From assembly GCA_937927945.1 (NCBI GenBank), contig CALEYW010000043.1, positions 124,001-188,000 on the forward strand: a DNA stretch of 64,000 nucleotides, in the 5' to 3' direction. The stretch is from an uncultured candidate division WPS-2 bacterium (lineage in GTDB: Bacteria > Vulcanimicrobiota > Vulcanimicrobiia > Vulcanimicrobiales > Vulcanimicrobiaceae). The translations under genes and the position numbers were made by a program. The notes beneath the pieces are model-generated. The model was not told the DNA's origin, ran no database searches, and saw nothing but the letters and a program-made list of their open reading frames with translations. Below, one piece after another: positions 1 to 8,722 of this stretch (position 1 is its first letter; every line of letters starts with the position of its first letter).

Positions 1-618
1 GTTCGAACGATGAGGATCGAAACGCTCGGGATCGGGGAAGCGCTGCGGGTCATGGTTCGCGGAAGCCAACAGGAGCAACAGCTTCGCCCCCTCTGGCACG
101 TCGATCCCGCCGACCGCCGTATTCTCGCGCGCCAGCCGGCGCCACGCGACCACCGACGTGTCGTGACGCAGACCTTCTTCGACGACGTTGGGTCCTCGTC
201 TCGTGGCCGTCGAACGAGCCCGTAGATGATGCTGGCGATCTCTTCGCGCGAGAGCGATCCGTCTTCGTCGGCGGTGCGCAGCAAGTCGCTGGTGAAATAG
301 TCGGCGCGCTCGGCGTCGCGGCGCTCGACGAATGCGGTGCAGTAGCGCCAGTCGGCGACCATCTGCTGCGCGACATGCACTTGCTCGTCGACCGACGGCC
401 GTCCCCACATCAGCGCGATCGATGCCGAGAAGCGCGCCGGGTCGCGAAAGATCGCATCGACGTCGGCGAAGCGGGGGCACGACTCACATGCCGATGCTCG
501 GCGCATAAAACGGCGGCTGCTCGCGCAGCTCCACAAAGTGCGGGTACGGATCGCGCAGATAGGCGGGAGAGAACGGGTCGAAAGCGCTTGCGGCGTCGAG
601 CGGCGTCCTGGGTGCCAT
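1..618 (-). pseudogene. Decayed cytochrome P450 (5' part, truncated by window edge)
   Basis: Reading the minus strand from an ATG at 618 gives a typical bacterial P450 N-terminus (FDPFSPAYLRDPYPHF, then ending IGM) followed by a TGA where these enzymes usually have Trp. One frame later the text resumes as ADVDAIFRDPARFSAS. A large internal stretch is then missing, and the protein continues with DYFTSDLLR and a GSLSREEIASIIYGLV segment. The I-helix motif GHET appears in another frame, followed in the third frame by VVEEGLRHDTSVVAWRR and ANHDPQRFPDPERF, the segment that precedes the haem loop. The order of segments is correct, but a nonsense codon, at least three frame changes and internal deletions show a dead gene. 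The haem-Cys loop lies beyond the window. Decay is directly visible; the substrate cannot be guessed. Confidence 0.85.
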
Positions 619-1043
619 ATCACCACCAAAGAGTGATCGGGAAAGCTATTGTTAGCGACCCTCTCGACCGAGGCGCGCGTCAAACCCTGCCCTGCGTGCC
701 ATGCTTCCAGGCCCTCCATCCGATTAGTTATGTGAAGCAACTATCGGTGATGCGGTGCACAACCTGGGAATTCGATGTGATCGTCACCACGCGGGACGTA
801 CGACTCTAACGGCCGGGACCGCTGCATCAAGAGATCGACCTTTGTAGCAGAAACGGCCGAAAAACGGCGACGTGGCGCGCTTTTTCGCACAGCCGACGCG
901 AACGCGCCGCGGTCCTGCCGCGACTGCGTCGCAGAGCGTGCGAGCAACGGCGGCCGGCAAAGGACGTTTGTCCTAAGCCGCGCAGGGTGCGTGGCCGCCC
1001 CGGTGTCGGCCGATATCGCCCCACTAAGGAGTTTCATTTCCTC
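619..1043. other. Intergenic region without a recognisable gene
   Basis: About 425 bases separate the P450 remnant from the next lipoprotein gene. Open frames here are arginine-rich shadows without a ribosome binding site or family resemblance. I see no tRNA-like cloverleaf, repeat array or convincing promoter. The only clear signal is AAGGAG at 1026-1031, the Shine-Dalgarno of the following gene. Confidence 0.5.
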
Positions 1044-2585
1044 GTGTCATCAGTACCGATGCTTCGACGCAGGGTCGTCGCGCTTTCCATGCTTGCCACG
1101 CTCTCCGCTTGCGGCGGCGGCACCGGATCCCAAGCACTCCCATCGGCAGGAACGTCGGCATCCTTACCGAGCGTGCCGGTGACGACGTCCGTCGCGACGC
1201 CGGTGCCCGTCGGCTCGCCGTCATCCGGCGCGAGCGCGACCCCGTCGTCGGCGGCCTCGTCGTTCAGCGTCACCGGCTCCGTCATCTCCACCAATAGTTC
1301 CGGCTTCTTGATCCAAGCCGGCAGCGGTTGCGGCCTACTCAACGTCTTCACCACGAACGCGACGACCGTCGTCACCAACGGAATCACCCTGGGCGCCGGC
1401 GTCTACGCGCGGGCATGGGGCAAAGGCAGCTGTGCGACAAAGATCGACGCTACGGCCGTCTCGCTCGCATCGTCGTCGTCCGGGCCGTTCCCCGCTCCGT
1501 CGAGTTCGCCCGGAAGCTCGCCGGCGCCGAACGGAAGTCCGAACCCGAGCCCGGCTCCGTCCACTGCGCCGACACCCGCTCCGGTCGCGGGATTGTCCGC
1601 GAACAACTACGGCCCCATCGTGAACGGGCAGCCGTGGCCCACAAATTTTCGGCCCTACAGCCAGTATCCGTGGAACAACCCCCTCCCGGCGAATCCGCAG
1701 AACGTGAACGCCGCCGAGACGTCGAGCGTGAAGGCGTATTCGACCGGCACTTACTCCCCGTACTACGCGGCCGACACGCAAGACGACTTTTCGCATCCCG
1801 TCTATCTCGCGTCGAGCAGCGATCCGGTCGTCAATACCGCGTGCGGAAGCTATCAATACGGATGCAACGCCGGCGTGCCGGCGACGTTCCACGTCCCTGC
1901 AAAGGCGCGACCGTCAGGCTCGGGTGATGCGCACATGGGGATCATCCAACCCGACGGCACGGAGCTCGACTTTTGGGGAGTCAACCAGATCGGCAGTGAT
2001 TGGCACACGGGTCAGACCGTAGGCGCCGGAATCGCGTCGGTATCGAGCATCATGGGGACGGGTTCTCCTTTAGGACAGTCCGCTACCAATGGTGCCGCGC
2101 TTGCCGCTGGACTTATTCGTTTCAGCGAACTGAACGCCGGCGCGATCAATCACGCCTTGTTTCTGGTCGTCCCGTGCAGCAGTGGCGTCGAGTATCCCGG
2201 CACGTCCGGCGCGGCCGGTTGCGCGGGCGGCATTCCGATGGGCGCGCACATCCATCTCGCCTGCGACCATGCGTGCATCGACGCGCTGGGCGCCGCGCCT
2301 GCGTACCTGAGACCCGTCTTGTATGCATTGCACGATTACGGCGGCTACGCACTGGACAACGGATGCCACGGCTCGACCCCCGGGTACCCGTGCTTCCGGT
2401 TCGAGAGTCCGACGCAGTATCGGTCCTTTGGCGGAACGTACCCGGGAGACGCGTTCGCCGCTGCCCACGGATGGACGAACGGCGGGCAAAGCATCGTCGC
2501 ACCCGACGGCGTCAATTGGGACGCGCTGCGGCCGTACATCGAAGTGCTCTCCACCTGCTACGCGCTGGGGACGTGCTCTAGCTAA
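1044..2585 (+). CDS. Secreted lipoprotein with OB-like domain, Pro/Ser linker and large C-terminal domain of unknown function
   Basis: I chose the GTG at 1044 because AAGGAG lies 12 bases upstream; ATG 1059 is the alternative. The 513-residue product has a short basic N-terminus, a hydrophobic stretch and a lipobox ending LSAC (Cys about 23), so it should be a lipidated envelope protein. Residues 75-145 form a small beta-rich unit (GSVISTNSSGFLIQ ... GVYARAWG ... KIDATAVSL) that resembles DUF5666-type domains. A Pro/Ser/Ala linker of about 40 residues follows. The C-terminal 320 residues contain MGIIQPDGTELDFWGV, AGAINHALFLVVPC and PMGAHIHLACDHACID. This layout recurs in secreted proteins of several soil phyla, but I know no assigned activity. 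It stands alone, with a hairpin directly downstream. Confidence 0.85.
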   Translation: MSSVPMLRRRVVALSMLATLSACGGGTGSQALPSAGTSASLPSVPVTTSVATPVPVGSPSSGASATPSSAASSFSVTGSVISTNSSGFLIQAGSGCGLLNVFTTNATTVVTNGITLGAGVYARAWGKGSCATKIDATAVSLASSSSGPFPAPSSSPGSSPAPNGSPNPSPAPSTAPTPAPVAGLSANNYGPIVNGQPWPTNFRPYSQYPWNNPLPANPQNVNAAETSSVKAYSTGTYSPYYAADTQDDFSHPVYLASSSDPVVNTACGSYQYGCNAGVPATFHVPAKARPSGSGDAHMGIIQPDGTELDFWGVNQIGSDWHTGQTVGAGIASVSSIMGTGSPLGQSATNGAALAAGLIRFSELNAGAINHALFLVVPCSSGVEYPGTSGAAGCAGGIPMGAHIHLACDHACIDALGAAPAYLRPVLYALHDYGGYALDNGCHGSTPGYPCFRFESPTQYRSFGGTYPGDAFAAAHGWTNGGQSIVAPDGVNWDALRPYIEVLSTCYALGTCSS

Positions 2586-2590
2586 GCGGA

Positions 2591-2622
2591 CGAGGGTGGC
2601 TGGCTTCCGTCGGCCACCCTCG
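2591..2622 (+). terminator. Hairpin after the lipoprotein gene
   Basis: A perfect 10-base-pair inverted repeat (CGAGGGTGGC at 2591-2600, GCCACCCTCG at 2613-2622) with a 12-base loop starts six bases after the stop codon. No T-run follows, so it is either a weak intrinsic terminator or an mRNA 3' stabiliser. Confidence 0.55.
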
Positions 2623-2710
2623 CCCCGCGGGAGGCTGCTGCAGGCCCCGCTAAGCGGGCCGTTCGTCGTCGCCGACGCACCGCCGGGCCCATTCAGCCGA
2701 AGGCGCGCCG

Positions 2711-3481
2711 ATGCTATGCTCGCAAGTGGAGGTAGTCTCCATCGCCAAGCTCTTCGCGAAGCGCGTGCTGCAGAAGGCGCTCGGGTTTCACCGTTACCTC
2801 GTTCTCCACAGCCTCTTCGTGGCGGTAACGTTGCGCCTGCGTCGGGGCGAAGGCGCGATCTTGCGTTTCATCGAGCAGCTCGCCCCCAATGCAACGGTCT
2901 TGGACGTCGGCGCGAACGTCGGGACGATGACCTTACTCTTCGCGCGGCACTGCTCGCGCGGCCGCGTCTTCGCCTTCGAGCCGATTCCAGAGAATCTCGC
3001 GGCGACGCGGACGATCGTGCGGCTGTTCGGCCTGCATAACGTCGCCGTCTACCCGTGCGGGCTGGGCGAGCGCGACGAGACCGTTACCATGATTATGCCG
3101 AGCGAGCAGGGCGTCCGGCTCGAAGGGCTCTCGCACGTCGCCGAGGCTGCGAGCGCCGAGCACGGAACACGCTACGACATCGACTTGCGACGTCTTGACG
3201 GAATGGCACCGTTCGATGACGTTCGGGTCGACGCGATAAAGCTAGACGTCGAAGATCACGAGCGCTTCGTTCTCATGGGCGCCGAGCAGATAATCGCGCG
3301 CGATCGACCGCTGATCTACGCGGAGTTGTGGAGCTCCGAGAATCGCACTGCGTGCTTCGCGCTCCTGGCACGGCACGGGTATCGCGCCTTCGGTGTCGAC
3401 CGCCGCCGGGCTTTCGTACCGTTCGACCAGTTTTCGACGCCGCCGGAAAATGTGTTCTTCGTTCCCAGCACTCCGCCTTGA
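2711..3481 (+). CDS. FkbM-family SAM-dependent methyltransferase
   Basis: This 256-residue protein carries the class I methyltransferase motif I (TVLDVGANVGTMT, about residues 62-74), then FAFEPIPENL (motif II) and the FkbM-type DAIKLDVEDHE segment, which together define the FkbM family of O-methyltransferases. In other bacteria these often methylate sugars or polyketides, and the exopolysaccharide locus starting 3 kb away makes a glycan substrate plausible, though that is inference. ATG 2711 is the annotated start. A GGAGG at 2728-2732 inside the frame hints that the true start could be further in. The N-terminal 45 residues are hydrophobic/basic and could be membrane-associated. The gene faces the next regulator tail to tail, across a strong hairpin. 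Confidence 0.85.
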   Translation: MLCSQVEVVSIAKLFAKRVLQKALGFHRYLVLHSLFVAVTLRLRRGEGAILRFIEQLAPNATVLDVGANVGTMTLLFARHCSRGRVFAFEPIPENLAATRTIVRLFGLHNVAVYPCGLGERDETVTMIMPSEQGVRLEGLSHVAEAASAEHGTRYDIDLRRLDGMAPFDDVRVDAIKLDVEDHERFVLMGAEQIIARDRPLIYAELWSSENRTACFALLARHGYRAFGVDRRRAFVPFDQFSTPPENVFFVPSTPP

Positions 3482-3511
3482 GCGGCACGCGTCGCGCCGT
3501 CTCGACCGCCT

Positions 3512-3538
3512 CTCACCGGCGCGGCTTGCGCCGGTGAG
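3512..3538. terminator. Bidirectional hairpin between convergent genes
   Basis: An 11-base-pair perfect stem (CTCACCGGCGC at 3512-3522, GCGCCGGTGAG at 3528-3538) with a 5-base loop lies between the convergent fkbM-like gene and the response regulator. A run of five T follows at about 3553 on the plus strand. It probably terminates transcription from the left and possibly from both sides. Confidence 0.65.
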
Positions 3539-3579
3539 GGGTACGGCCGTCGTTTTTCACTGATCGGCGAGAAGGCCGG

Positions 3580-4218
3580 CTACGCGATGCCGTTGCGGAT
3601 CGCGTAGATCGCGGCTTGCGTTCGCGCCGTTATCTGCAGCTTCGAAAAGATCCGGCTGATGTGGTTCTTCACGGTCTTCTCGGAGAGGCAGAGACGGTCG
3701 CCGATCTCCTTGTTGGACAATCCGCCCGCGATCAGACGAATGATCTCGCTCTCGCGCAACGACAGCTCGTCCTCGGCGGGACGTTCGGACTTGAGCCGCC
3801 GCAGCAATCCGCCGGCGACCCGGGGATCGAAATAGGTCTCGCCGCGCGCGACAGCCTTGCACGCGCGAATCAGTTCACCAGGAGAAACGTCCTTGACGAG
3901 ATAGCCGTCGACGCCGCAAGCGAGGCAGCGCTGCATCGACTGTTGCTGTGCGTGCGAGGTCAACACGATGATGCGCGTCGCCGGCGACGCCAGTCGCGAC
4001 TGGGCGATGATCTCGTCGAACTCCGCGGCGAAATCGTCCATGTCGATGATGAGAAGGTCCGGTTGGTGTACGGCGATGCAGCCTTCGTCCAGCGTGCGCG
4101 CATCGCAGATGATTTCGAGTTCGCGATCGCTGGCGAGCAGATGACACAACGCTTTACCGACGATGCTCTGACTTTCGACCACGATGAGCCGGTAGTGTCG
4201 CGCCACGGTCGTATTCAT
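3580..4218 (-). CDS. NarL/FixJ-type response regulator with atypical receiver pocket
   Basis: The start is ATG 4218, preceded by GGAGGA at a good distance; longer frames upstream lack a ribosome binding site. The 212-residue product has a receiver domain (residues 10-130) and a C-terminal LuxR-type helix-turn-helix (LSLRESEIIRLIAGGLSNKE, then LSEKTVKNHISRIF). The phosphoacceptor is Asp59 in LLIIDMDD, with Thr87 and Lys109 in the usual switch positions. The acidic pair near the N-terminus, normally Asp-Asp, is Glu15-Ser16, so Mg2+ binding may be weakened or absent. No histidine kinase gene is in the window. It is monocistronic, with about 210 bases of upstream space. Its location at the edge of the polysaccharide locus suggests, but does not prove, that it regulates it. 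Confidence 0.9.
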   Translation of the reverse strand: MNTTVARHYRLIVVESQSIVGKALCHLLASDRELEIICDARTLDEGCIAVHQPDLLIIDMDDFAAEFDEIIAQSRLASPATRIIVLTSHAQQQSMQRCLACGVDGYLVKDVSPGELIRACKAVARGETYFDPRVAGGLLRRLKSERPAEDELSLRESEIIRLIAGGLSNKEIGDRLCLSEKTVKNHISRIFSKLQITARTQAAIYAIRNGIA

Positions 4219-4429
4219 TGGATACTCCTCCAGGCTTTTATATAAAGCAAAGTCCCGGGCTTCGTAGGACTCCGGTCCCGCCGACGGAGTCGACACCAAC
4301 CAAACTTCTCACGCAAAGTTGACCAACGTATGAAGAGCGCCGTCGAATTCTTCTGGACAACCTTCGCATCTTTGCGAACTCTAAGGAGAATTGGGACTCT
4401 TCCGGGTACGGCAGGGACGGATCGCCTAT

Positions 4430-5131
4430 TTACGCCGAGTACTTGTACCCTACGCCGAACACCGTGACGACGAACCGCGGACGGGACGGATCGTCCTCGA
4501 TCTTCTTCCGCAGGTTCGCGATGTGCTTGTCGAGCGTCCGATCGAACACATCGCCTTCAGAGGCCACGCAGTCGAGCAGCTGGGCGCGCGTCAGAATCTG
4601 GCCGCGATGATTGGCGAGCGCTTCGAGAATGCGGAACTCCGTCGGCGTCAGCTGCACGCGGCGTCCGTTCCGTCGTGCCTGGTAGGAACCGCGATCGATC
4701 TCGAGCCCGGGCGAGACCAGCCGCAACCGCGCGCTGCGGACTTGGCCGCACGGACACTGCGACCGGCGCAGCACGGCGCCGATGCGGGCGACGAGCTCGC
4801 GCGGGCTGAAAGGCTTGGTCACGTAGTCGTCGGCGCCGAGCTCCAACGCGACGACCAGATCCGTCTCCGACGTCCGGCCGCTGACGATGACGATCGGGAC
4901 GTCGCCTTCGGTTCGAATCTCGCGGAAGATGTCGCGCCCGTCGCGCTTGGCGACCGTCAGGTCGAGGACGATGAGATCGGGGGCAGCCTCGCGCGCCAGG
5001 CGCAGGCCTTGCTCGCCGTCGTACGCGCGGACGACCGAGTAGCCTTCATCACCGAGGTACGCGACGACGACGTCGACGACGTTGCGGTCGCTCTCCACGA
5101 TCAGGACGCGGGGTACCGGACGTACGCTCAT
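4430..5131 (-). CDS. OmpR/PhoB-type response regulator
   Basis: This 233-residue protein has a receiver (residues 8-122) with phosphoacceptor Asp in LIVLDLTVAK and the switch motif VTKPFSP, and a winged-helix DNA-binding domain ending RPRFVVTVFGVGYKYSA. The N-terminal acidic pocket reads IVESD (Glu13-Ser14-Asp15): the Asp equivalent to PhoB Asp10 is replaced by Ser, the same change as in the neighbouring NarL-type regulator. The interdomain linker contains an unusual Cys-Pro-Cys. ATG 5131 overlaps the stop of the upstream PAS protein gene by four bases (ATGA), so the two are translationally coupled and very likely act together. No classical kinase is present. Confidence 0.92.
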   Translation of the reverse strand: MSVRPVPRVLIVESDRNVVDVVVAYLGDEGYSVVRAYDGEQGLRLAREAAPDLIVLDLTVAKRDGRDIFREIRTEGDVPIVIVSGRTSETDLVVALELGADDYVTKPFSPRELVARIGAVLRRSQCPCGQVRSARLRLVSPGLEIDRGSYQARRNGRRVQLTPTEFRILEALANHRGQILTRAQLLDCVASEGDVFDRTLDKHIANLRKKIEDDPSRPRFVVTVFGVGYKYSA

Positions 5132-6459
5132 GGCACCGCGTCCAGCGCGCGAGCCTTGCCGCGCATGGTGAGAACGGTCCCGCAGTGCGCGCCCGCCGCG
5201 CCGACGATGTCGCCGATCGCCGCCGCGGAAAACGCGGCCGTCCCGGCACGCAGCGTCTCGACGGCGGCCGACAGCTTCTCGGCCGGAGTGTGCTCCGCCG
5301 CCTCGCCGTTGATGATGATCAACAGCGCGTCGAGAAGGACGATCGCGTGGGATGAGTACGCGGGACCCGCGTATACGCCGATCGGTGGTCCTCCGCCCGG
5401 CAGCCGGTGCACGCCTTCCAGGCCGCCGACGAACACGCCGTCGTGCCCAGCCGTCGAGTACTCGAGTACGCAGGTGGCGCGGTCGACGTAACCGCACAGC
5501 GTGGCGATGCTGCCGCTGCGGCGCATCAGCATCGCCACGTTGAGCCGGTCGAGCACGGCGCCGGGAGATTGCTCCTCGATCGCGATTTCGGAGAGAAACC
5601 GGCGCGCGTCCCGCACGACGCCGACGGCGGCGCTCTCCGAGAGACCCGACGTGCGGCCGAGCGTGACGAACACCCGACCGTCCGGCAACGCGAACACGTC
5701 GCACCACCCGTCATCCGAACCAGGTTCGTTCCGGCGCGCGACCTCGAAGTCGACCTCGTCGACCACCGGCAGCATCGGCGGCGTCGCAATCGGGCGGGTC
5801 TCCCGTTCCGCCGACTCCAAGGTGGCCAGCATGTCGAACGTCGCCTCGCCGCGCCGCCGGCGATCGCCGATGTCCGACGAGCAGCCGAACCACCCGATGA
5901 TGCGCTCCTGCGAGTCGCGCAGGGGAAGTCCCGACGAACGGAACCATCGGTACGTTTCGTCCGCGCCCCGAATGCGATGTTGGACCTCGTACGGACGACC
6001 CTCCGCCAGCGAGGCTTGCCAACTGCGTTCGGTTTCATGCCGGTCGTCGGGATGGATCGCGTCGAGCCAGTTCAGATCCTGCAGCATCGCGGAGGTCGGT
6101 TTCCCGGTGTGGTCTACCCACCGCCGCGATAGGTACGTTACCGTACCGTCGGGAGCGGTGCACCAGAGCAGGACGTCGACGAGATCGCCGAGTGCGTGCA
6201 GTTCGGCGACGCGCCGCCGCGTCTGCGCCTGATGCTTCTCGGATTGCCGGCGCTCCGCGCGCCAGAGCAGCCAAGCGCCGAGCGCTGCCGCGGCGAAGCC
6301 AACGAGCACGCTGGCGACGGTAAACCGGGGCCACGCTGCCGGATCCGTCTCGTACGCGGCGATCGTGCAGCCGAGCAACGTGAAGGCCAGCGGGCCGAGA
6401 ACGAGCAGCACGGAGCCGTCTCGCCACCAGCGTCCCCTCGGGCGCATTCGATCGATCAT
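5128..6459 (-). CDS. Membrane PAS protein with degenerate SpoIIE/PP2C phosphatase domain
   Basis: The 443-residue product has two N-terminal membrane segments (about 15-33 and 46-68), a short coiled linker, a PAS domain (about 85-205, with HPDDRHETERSW and the PAC-like RWFRSSGLPLRDSQERIIGW), and a C-terminal SpoIIE/RsbU-type fold (about 225-430). The fold is recognisable from FALPDGRVFVTLG, VLDRLNVAML, STAGHDGVFVGG and GPPIGVYAG. All three positions that normally hold metal-binding Asp are changed: GGDxxD reads DDGWCD, the igDvsG motif reads LGRTSG, and TDG reads ING. It is probably a catalytically dead pseudophosphatase that senses something in or near the membrane and signals by protein contact. 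It overlaps the downstream response-regulator gene by four bases. The start at 6459 could also be Met5. Confidence 0.85.
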   Translation of the reverse strand: MIDRMRPRGRWWRDGSVLLVLGPLAFTLLGCTIAAYETDPAAWPRFTVASVLVGFAAAALGAWLLWRAERRQSEKHQAQTRRRVAELHALGDLVDVLLWCTAPDGTVTYLSRRWVDHTGKPTSAMLQDLNWLDAIHPDDRHETERSWQASLAEGRPYEVQHRIRGADETYRWFRSSGLPLRDSQERIIGWFGCSSDIGDRRRRGEATFDMLATLESAERETRPIATPPMLPVVDEVDFEVARRNEPGSDDGWCDVFALPDGRVFVTLGRTSGLSESAAVGVVRDARRFLSEIAIEEQSPGAVLDRLNVAMLMRRSGSIATLCGYVDRATCVLEYSTAGHDGVFVGGLEGVHRLPGGGPPIGVYAGPAYSSHAIVLLDALLIIINGEAAEHTPAEKLSAAVETLRAGTAAFSAAAIGDIVGAAGAHCGTVLTMRGKARALDAVP

Positions 6460-6571
6460 AGAATGATCGTCCTCCTCGCATCACCCGGTCTGGTTGTATG
6501 GACGTTCTACGAGCGCGCGCGAAATCTGCCTTTCCGGTTGGCCGAACATTTACTCAGAATCAGGCGGAAGC

Positions 6572-8722
6572 TCACAGCGAGCGCGCATCTCGCGGCCGCA
6601 TCGGCGGCAGCACGGGGGACCCATCGCTGGTGAAACCGTACGGTCCGATCGTCGTCCGACGCACGATCGTTTTGTTGAGCACGACCCCGAGGATGTTCCG
6701 CACCCCCGCATTCTTCAGCCGGACCAGGCCACGCTGCGCCCGAACCGCATCGGTTTCGCGGGATGCGACGACGTAGACCGTTCCGTCGGCGCGGGCGCAT
6801 ACGACGGCCGCGTCCATGACCGACCCGCATGCGGGCGTATCGATCAGCACCGTCTCGTAGCGTTTCTTCGCTTCGTCCAAGAAGCGCTCGAACGCTGGCG
6901 ACTGCAGTAACGCGAACGGATTCGGGACGTTGGTCCCGGCGACGACCACGTCGAGGCCTGCGTGTCCGGTCGGGCGCACCGCCTCGTCGAGGCCGATAGT
7001 CCCGACGAGAACGTCCGAAAGTCCCGAAGTGCGACGCATGTTCAATGCGCGGTGCAGCGACGGAATGCGCAGATCGGCGTCGACCAGGAGCACGCGCGGA
7101 CGGAGTTCCGCCATCGCCACCGCCGTCCGGAAAGCAACCGAGGACTTGCCGCCTTCGGGATCCGCGCTGGTGAACGCAATGGTGTTGAGCGGTTCGCTCG
7201 AGGCGTAGCGCAGCGACGTCACCAGCTGGAGGAACGAATCGACGACCGCAACCTGCAGCCACTGCGGCCGCCCGGCGCGCGCCGGCAGACGCGGAATCGA
7301 ACTGAGCACCGGGAGCCCCAGGCGTTCGGTCACGTCGCGATCGGTGCGAATCGAACCGTCGAGCCGGTCGACGACGAAGACGACGCCCAGGCCGAGGAAC
7401 AGCGCGCAGAATATCCCGACCGCGATGTCGACGACGGCGTTGGGCGAGACCTGGGCGTCGGTCGGCGTAGCGCGCGCGATGACCGAGACGTCGCTCAGCG
7501 TCGTCGTGCGCGCGATGCGCGCCTGGCTGAGCTTCTGCGTGAGCGCGTTGTAGACGTCCTCGTCCTGCTTCGCCTGCCGCTTGAGCGCGACCAGGGCTGC
7601 AATCTCCCGCGGCAGCGCGCGCAGGGCGGGCTTCGCCGCCTCGTGCTGCGAGTGCAGCACCTTGAGCTGTGCGGCATCCGAGGCAATCTGCGCCCCGAGG
7701 GTCGCCGCGCTTTGGGTGAGCGCTTGGCGCACCGGATTGGCGACTGTCGTGTCCTGAGCGATGACCGTCGCCGGCGCGGCGGCGAGCTCGCGGCGGATTT
7801 GCGCGTCTTGCGCACGCAGGGTTCGCACGGCCGGATGTTCGTCCGTGTACTGCGCGAGCGCGCTCTTGAGCTGGACGTTCACCGTCGCCAACTGGGTCTG
7901 CAGCTGCGCGACGGCGGGGTTGGGTGCGATCTGACGACCGCCGCTGATCGTCGCCGCGGTGTGTCCCAGCTGTTCGTGGACCACCGTGAGCTGCGCGGCG
8001 GCTTGCCGAGCGTCGACCTCGACGGTCGCGATCTTCCGATCGGTCTCCGCCAGTGACGCGATCATCGCCTGGGTCTGCTGATCGGCGTCGGCGATACCGT
8101 TGCGCGACTCGAACGCCGCCAGCATCGCCGAGCTGCGCGCGAGCTTGGCGCGAGCTTCCGGGAGCTGGCTCCCGATGTACGCCGAAGCGGAGTCCGCTTG
8201 CGAGGCCACGAGATCGCGGCGTACGTCGACGAACGCGTCGGCGAGCGCGTTCGCCACGCGTGCCGAATCCTCGGGGTCGCTCCAGGAAACGCCCACGTCG
8301 AGAATCGACGTGTTCGTCACCGGCTTCACCTTCACGCGCTCCAGCAGTTGCCCCGGGCTCAGATTGAGATGTTCGGACCGGATGGTCCGTTCGAGAGCCG
8401 GCGTCTGGCGCAGCATCTCGGCGTACGTCTCGGACGATTGCGCGTTGGAGGCGTCGAGGATCGCGTTGAGGACCGGCAAGATCGTCTGTCCGGCGGCACC
8501 CGGAACGGACGGCGCTGCCGCACTCCCCGCGATGAACTTGACGTGCGTGGTGTAGGTCTTCGGGCTGAACGCGACCGCGACGACCACGATCGCAACGAAG
8601 AACGCCACGGTCGCGACAAAGAGCACGATGCGCCGCCGCAGAACGTCGAGCGGCGAACGGGGTGCGAGCTCAGCCGACGAGTTGAAAGCGCGGTCGCCGG
8701 AGCCGAGTGCGAGCGTATCCAT
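6572..8722 (-). CDS. Wzc-like polysaccharide co-polymerase / BY-kinase
   Basis: This 716-residue protein fuses a Wzz-type chain-length domain to a cytoplasmic bacterial tyrosine kinase. The first membrane segment spans about 31-52, a coiled periplasmic region fills 150-415, and the second segment is about 430-452. The kinase part has a P-loop SADPEGGKSS (519-528), Walker A' LLVDADLRIP (545-554) and Walker B TVLIDTPACG. The P-loop is unusual: the common order is PGEGKS/T, here it is PEGGKSS. The C-terminal tail holds only one Tyr (GPYGF) instead of the usual tyrosine cluster. In Wzx/Wzy systems this protein controls chain length and export with Wza. It overlaps the wza-like gene by ATGA and is the last gene of its run. 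Confidence 0.92.
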   Translation of the reverse strand: MDTLALGSGDRAFNSSAELAPRSPLDVLRRRIVLFVATVAFFVAIVVVAVAFSPKTYTTHVKFIAGSAAAPSVPGAAGQTILPVLNAILDASNAQSSETYAEMLRQTPALERTIRSEHLNLSPGQLLERVKVKPVTNTSILDVGVSWSDPEDSARVANALADAFVDVRRDLVASQADSASAYIGSQLPEARAKLARSSAMLAAFESRNGIADADQQTQAMIASLAETDRKIATVEVDARQAAAQLTVVHEQLGHTAATISGGRQIAPNPAVAQLQTQLATVNVQLKSALAQYTDEHPAVRTLRAQDAQIRRELAAAPATVIAQDTTVANPVRQALTQSAATLGAQIASDAAQLKVLHSQHEAAKPALRALPREIAALVALKRQAKQDEDVYNALTQKLSQARIARTTTLSDVSVIARATPTDAQVSPNAVVDIAVGIFCALFLGLGVVFVVDRLDGSIRTDRDVTERLGLPVLSSIPRLPARAGRPQWLQVAVVDSFLQLVTSLRYASSEPLNTIAFTSADPEGGKSSVAFRTAVAMAELRPRVLLVDADLRIPSLHRALNMRRTSGLSDVLVGTIGLDEAVRPTGHAGLDVVVAGTNVPNPFALLQSPAFERFLDEAKKRYETVLIDTPACGSVMDAAVVCARADGTVYVVASRETDAVRAQRGLVRLKNAGVRNILGVVLNKTIVRRTTIGPYGFTSDGSPVLPPMRPRDARSL

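Noticed and set aside
4391..5491. Long plus-strand open frame opposite the regulator genes
   Set aside because: It is complementary to the response regulator and PAS protein codons and has shadow-type composition.
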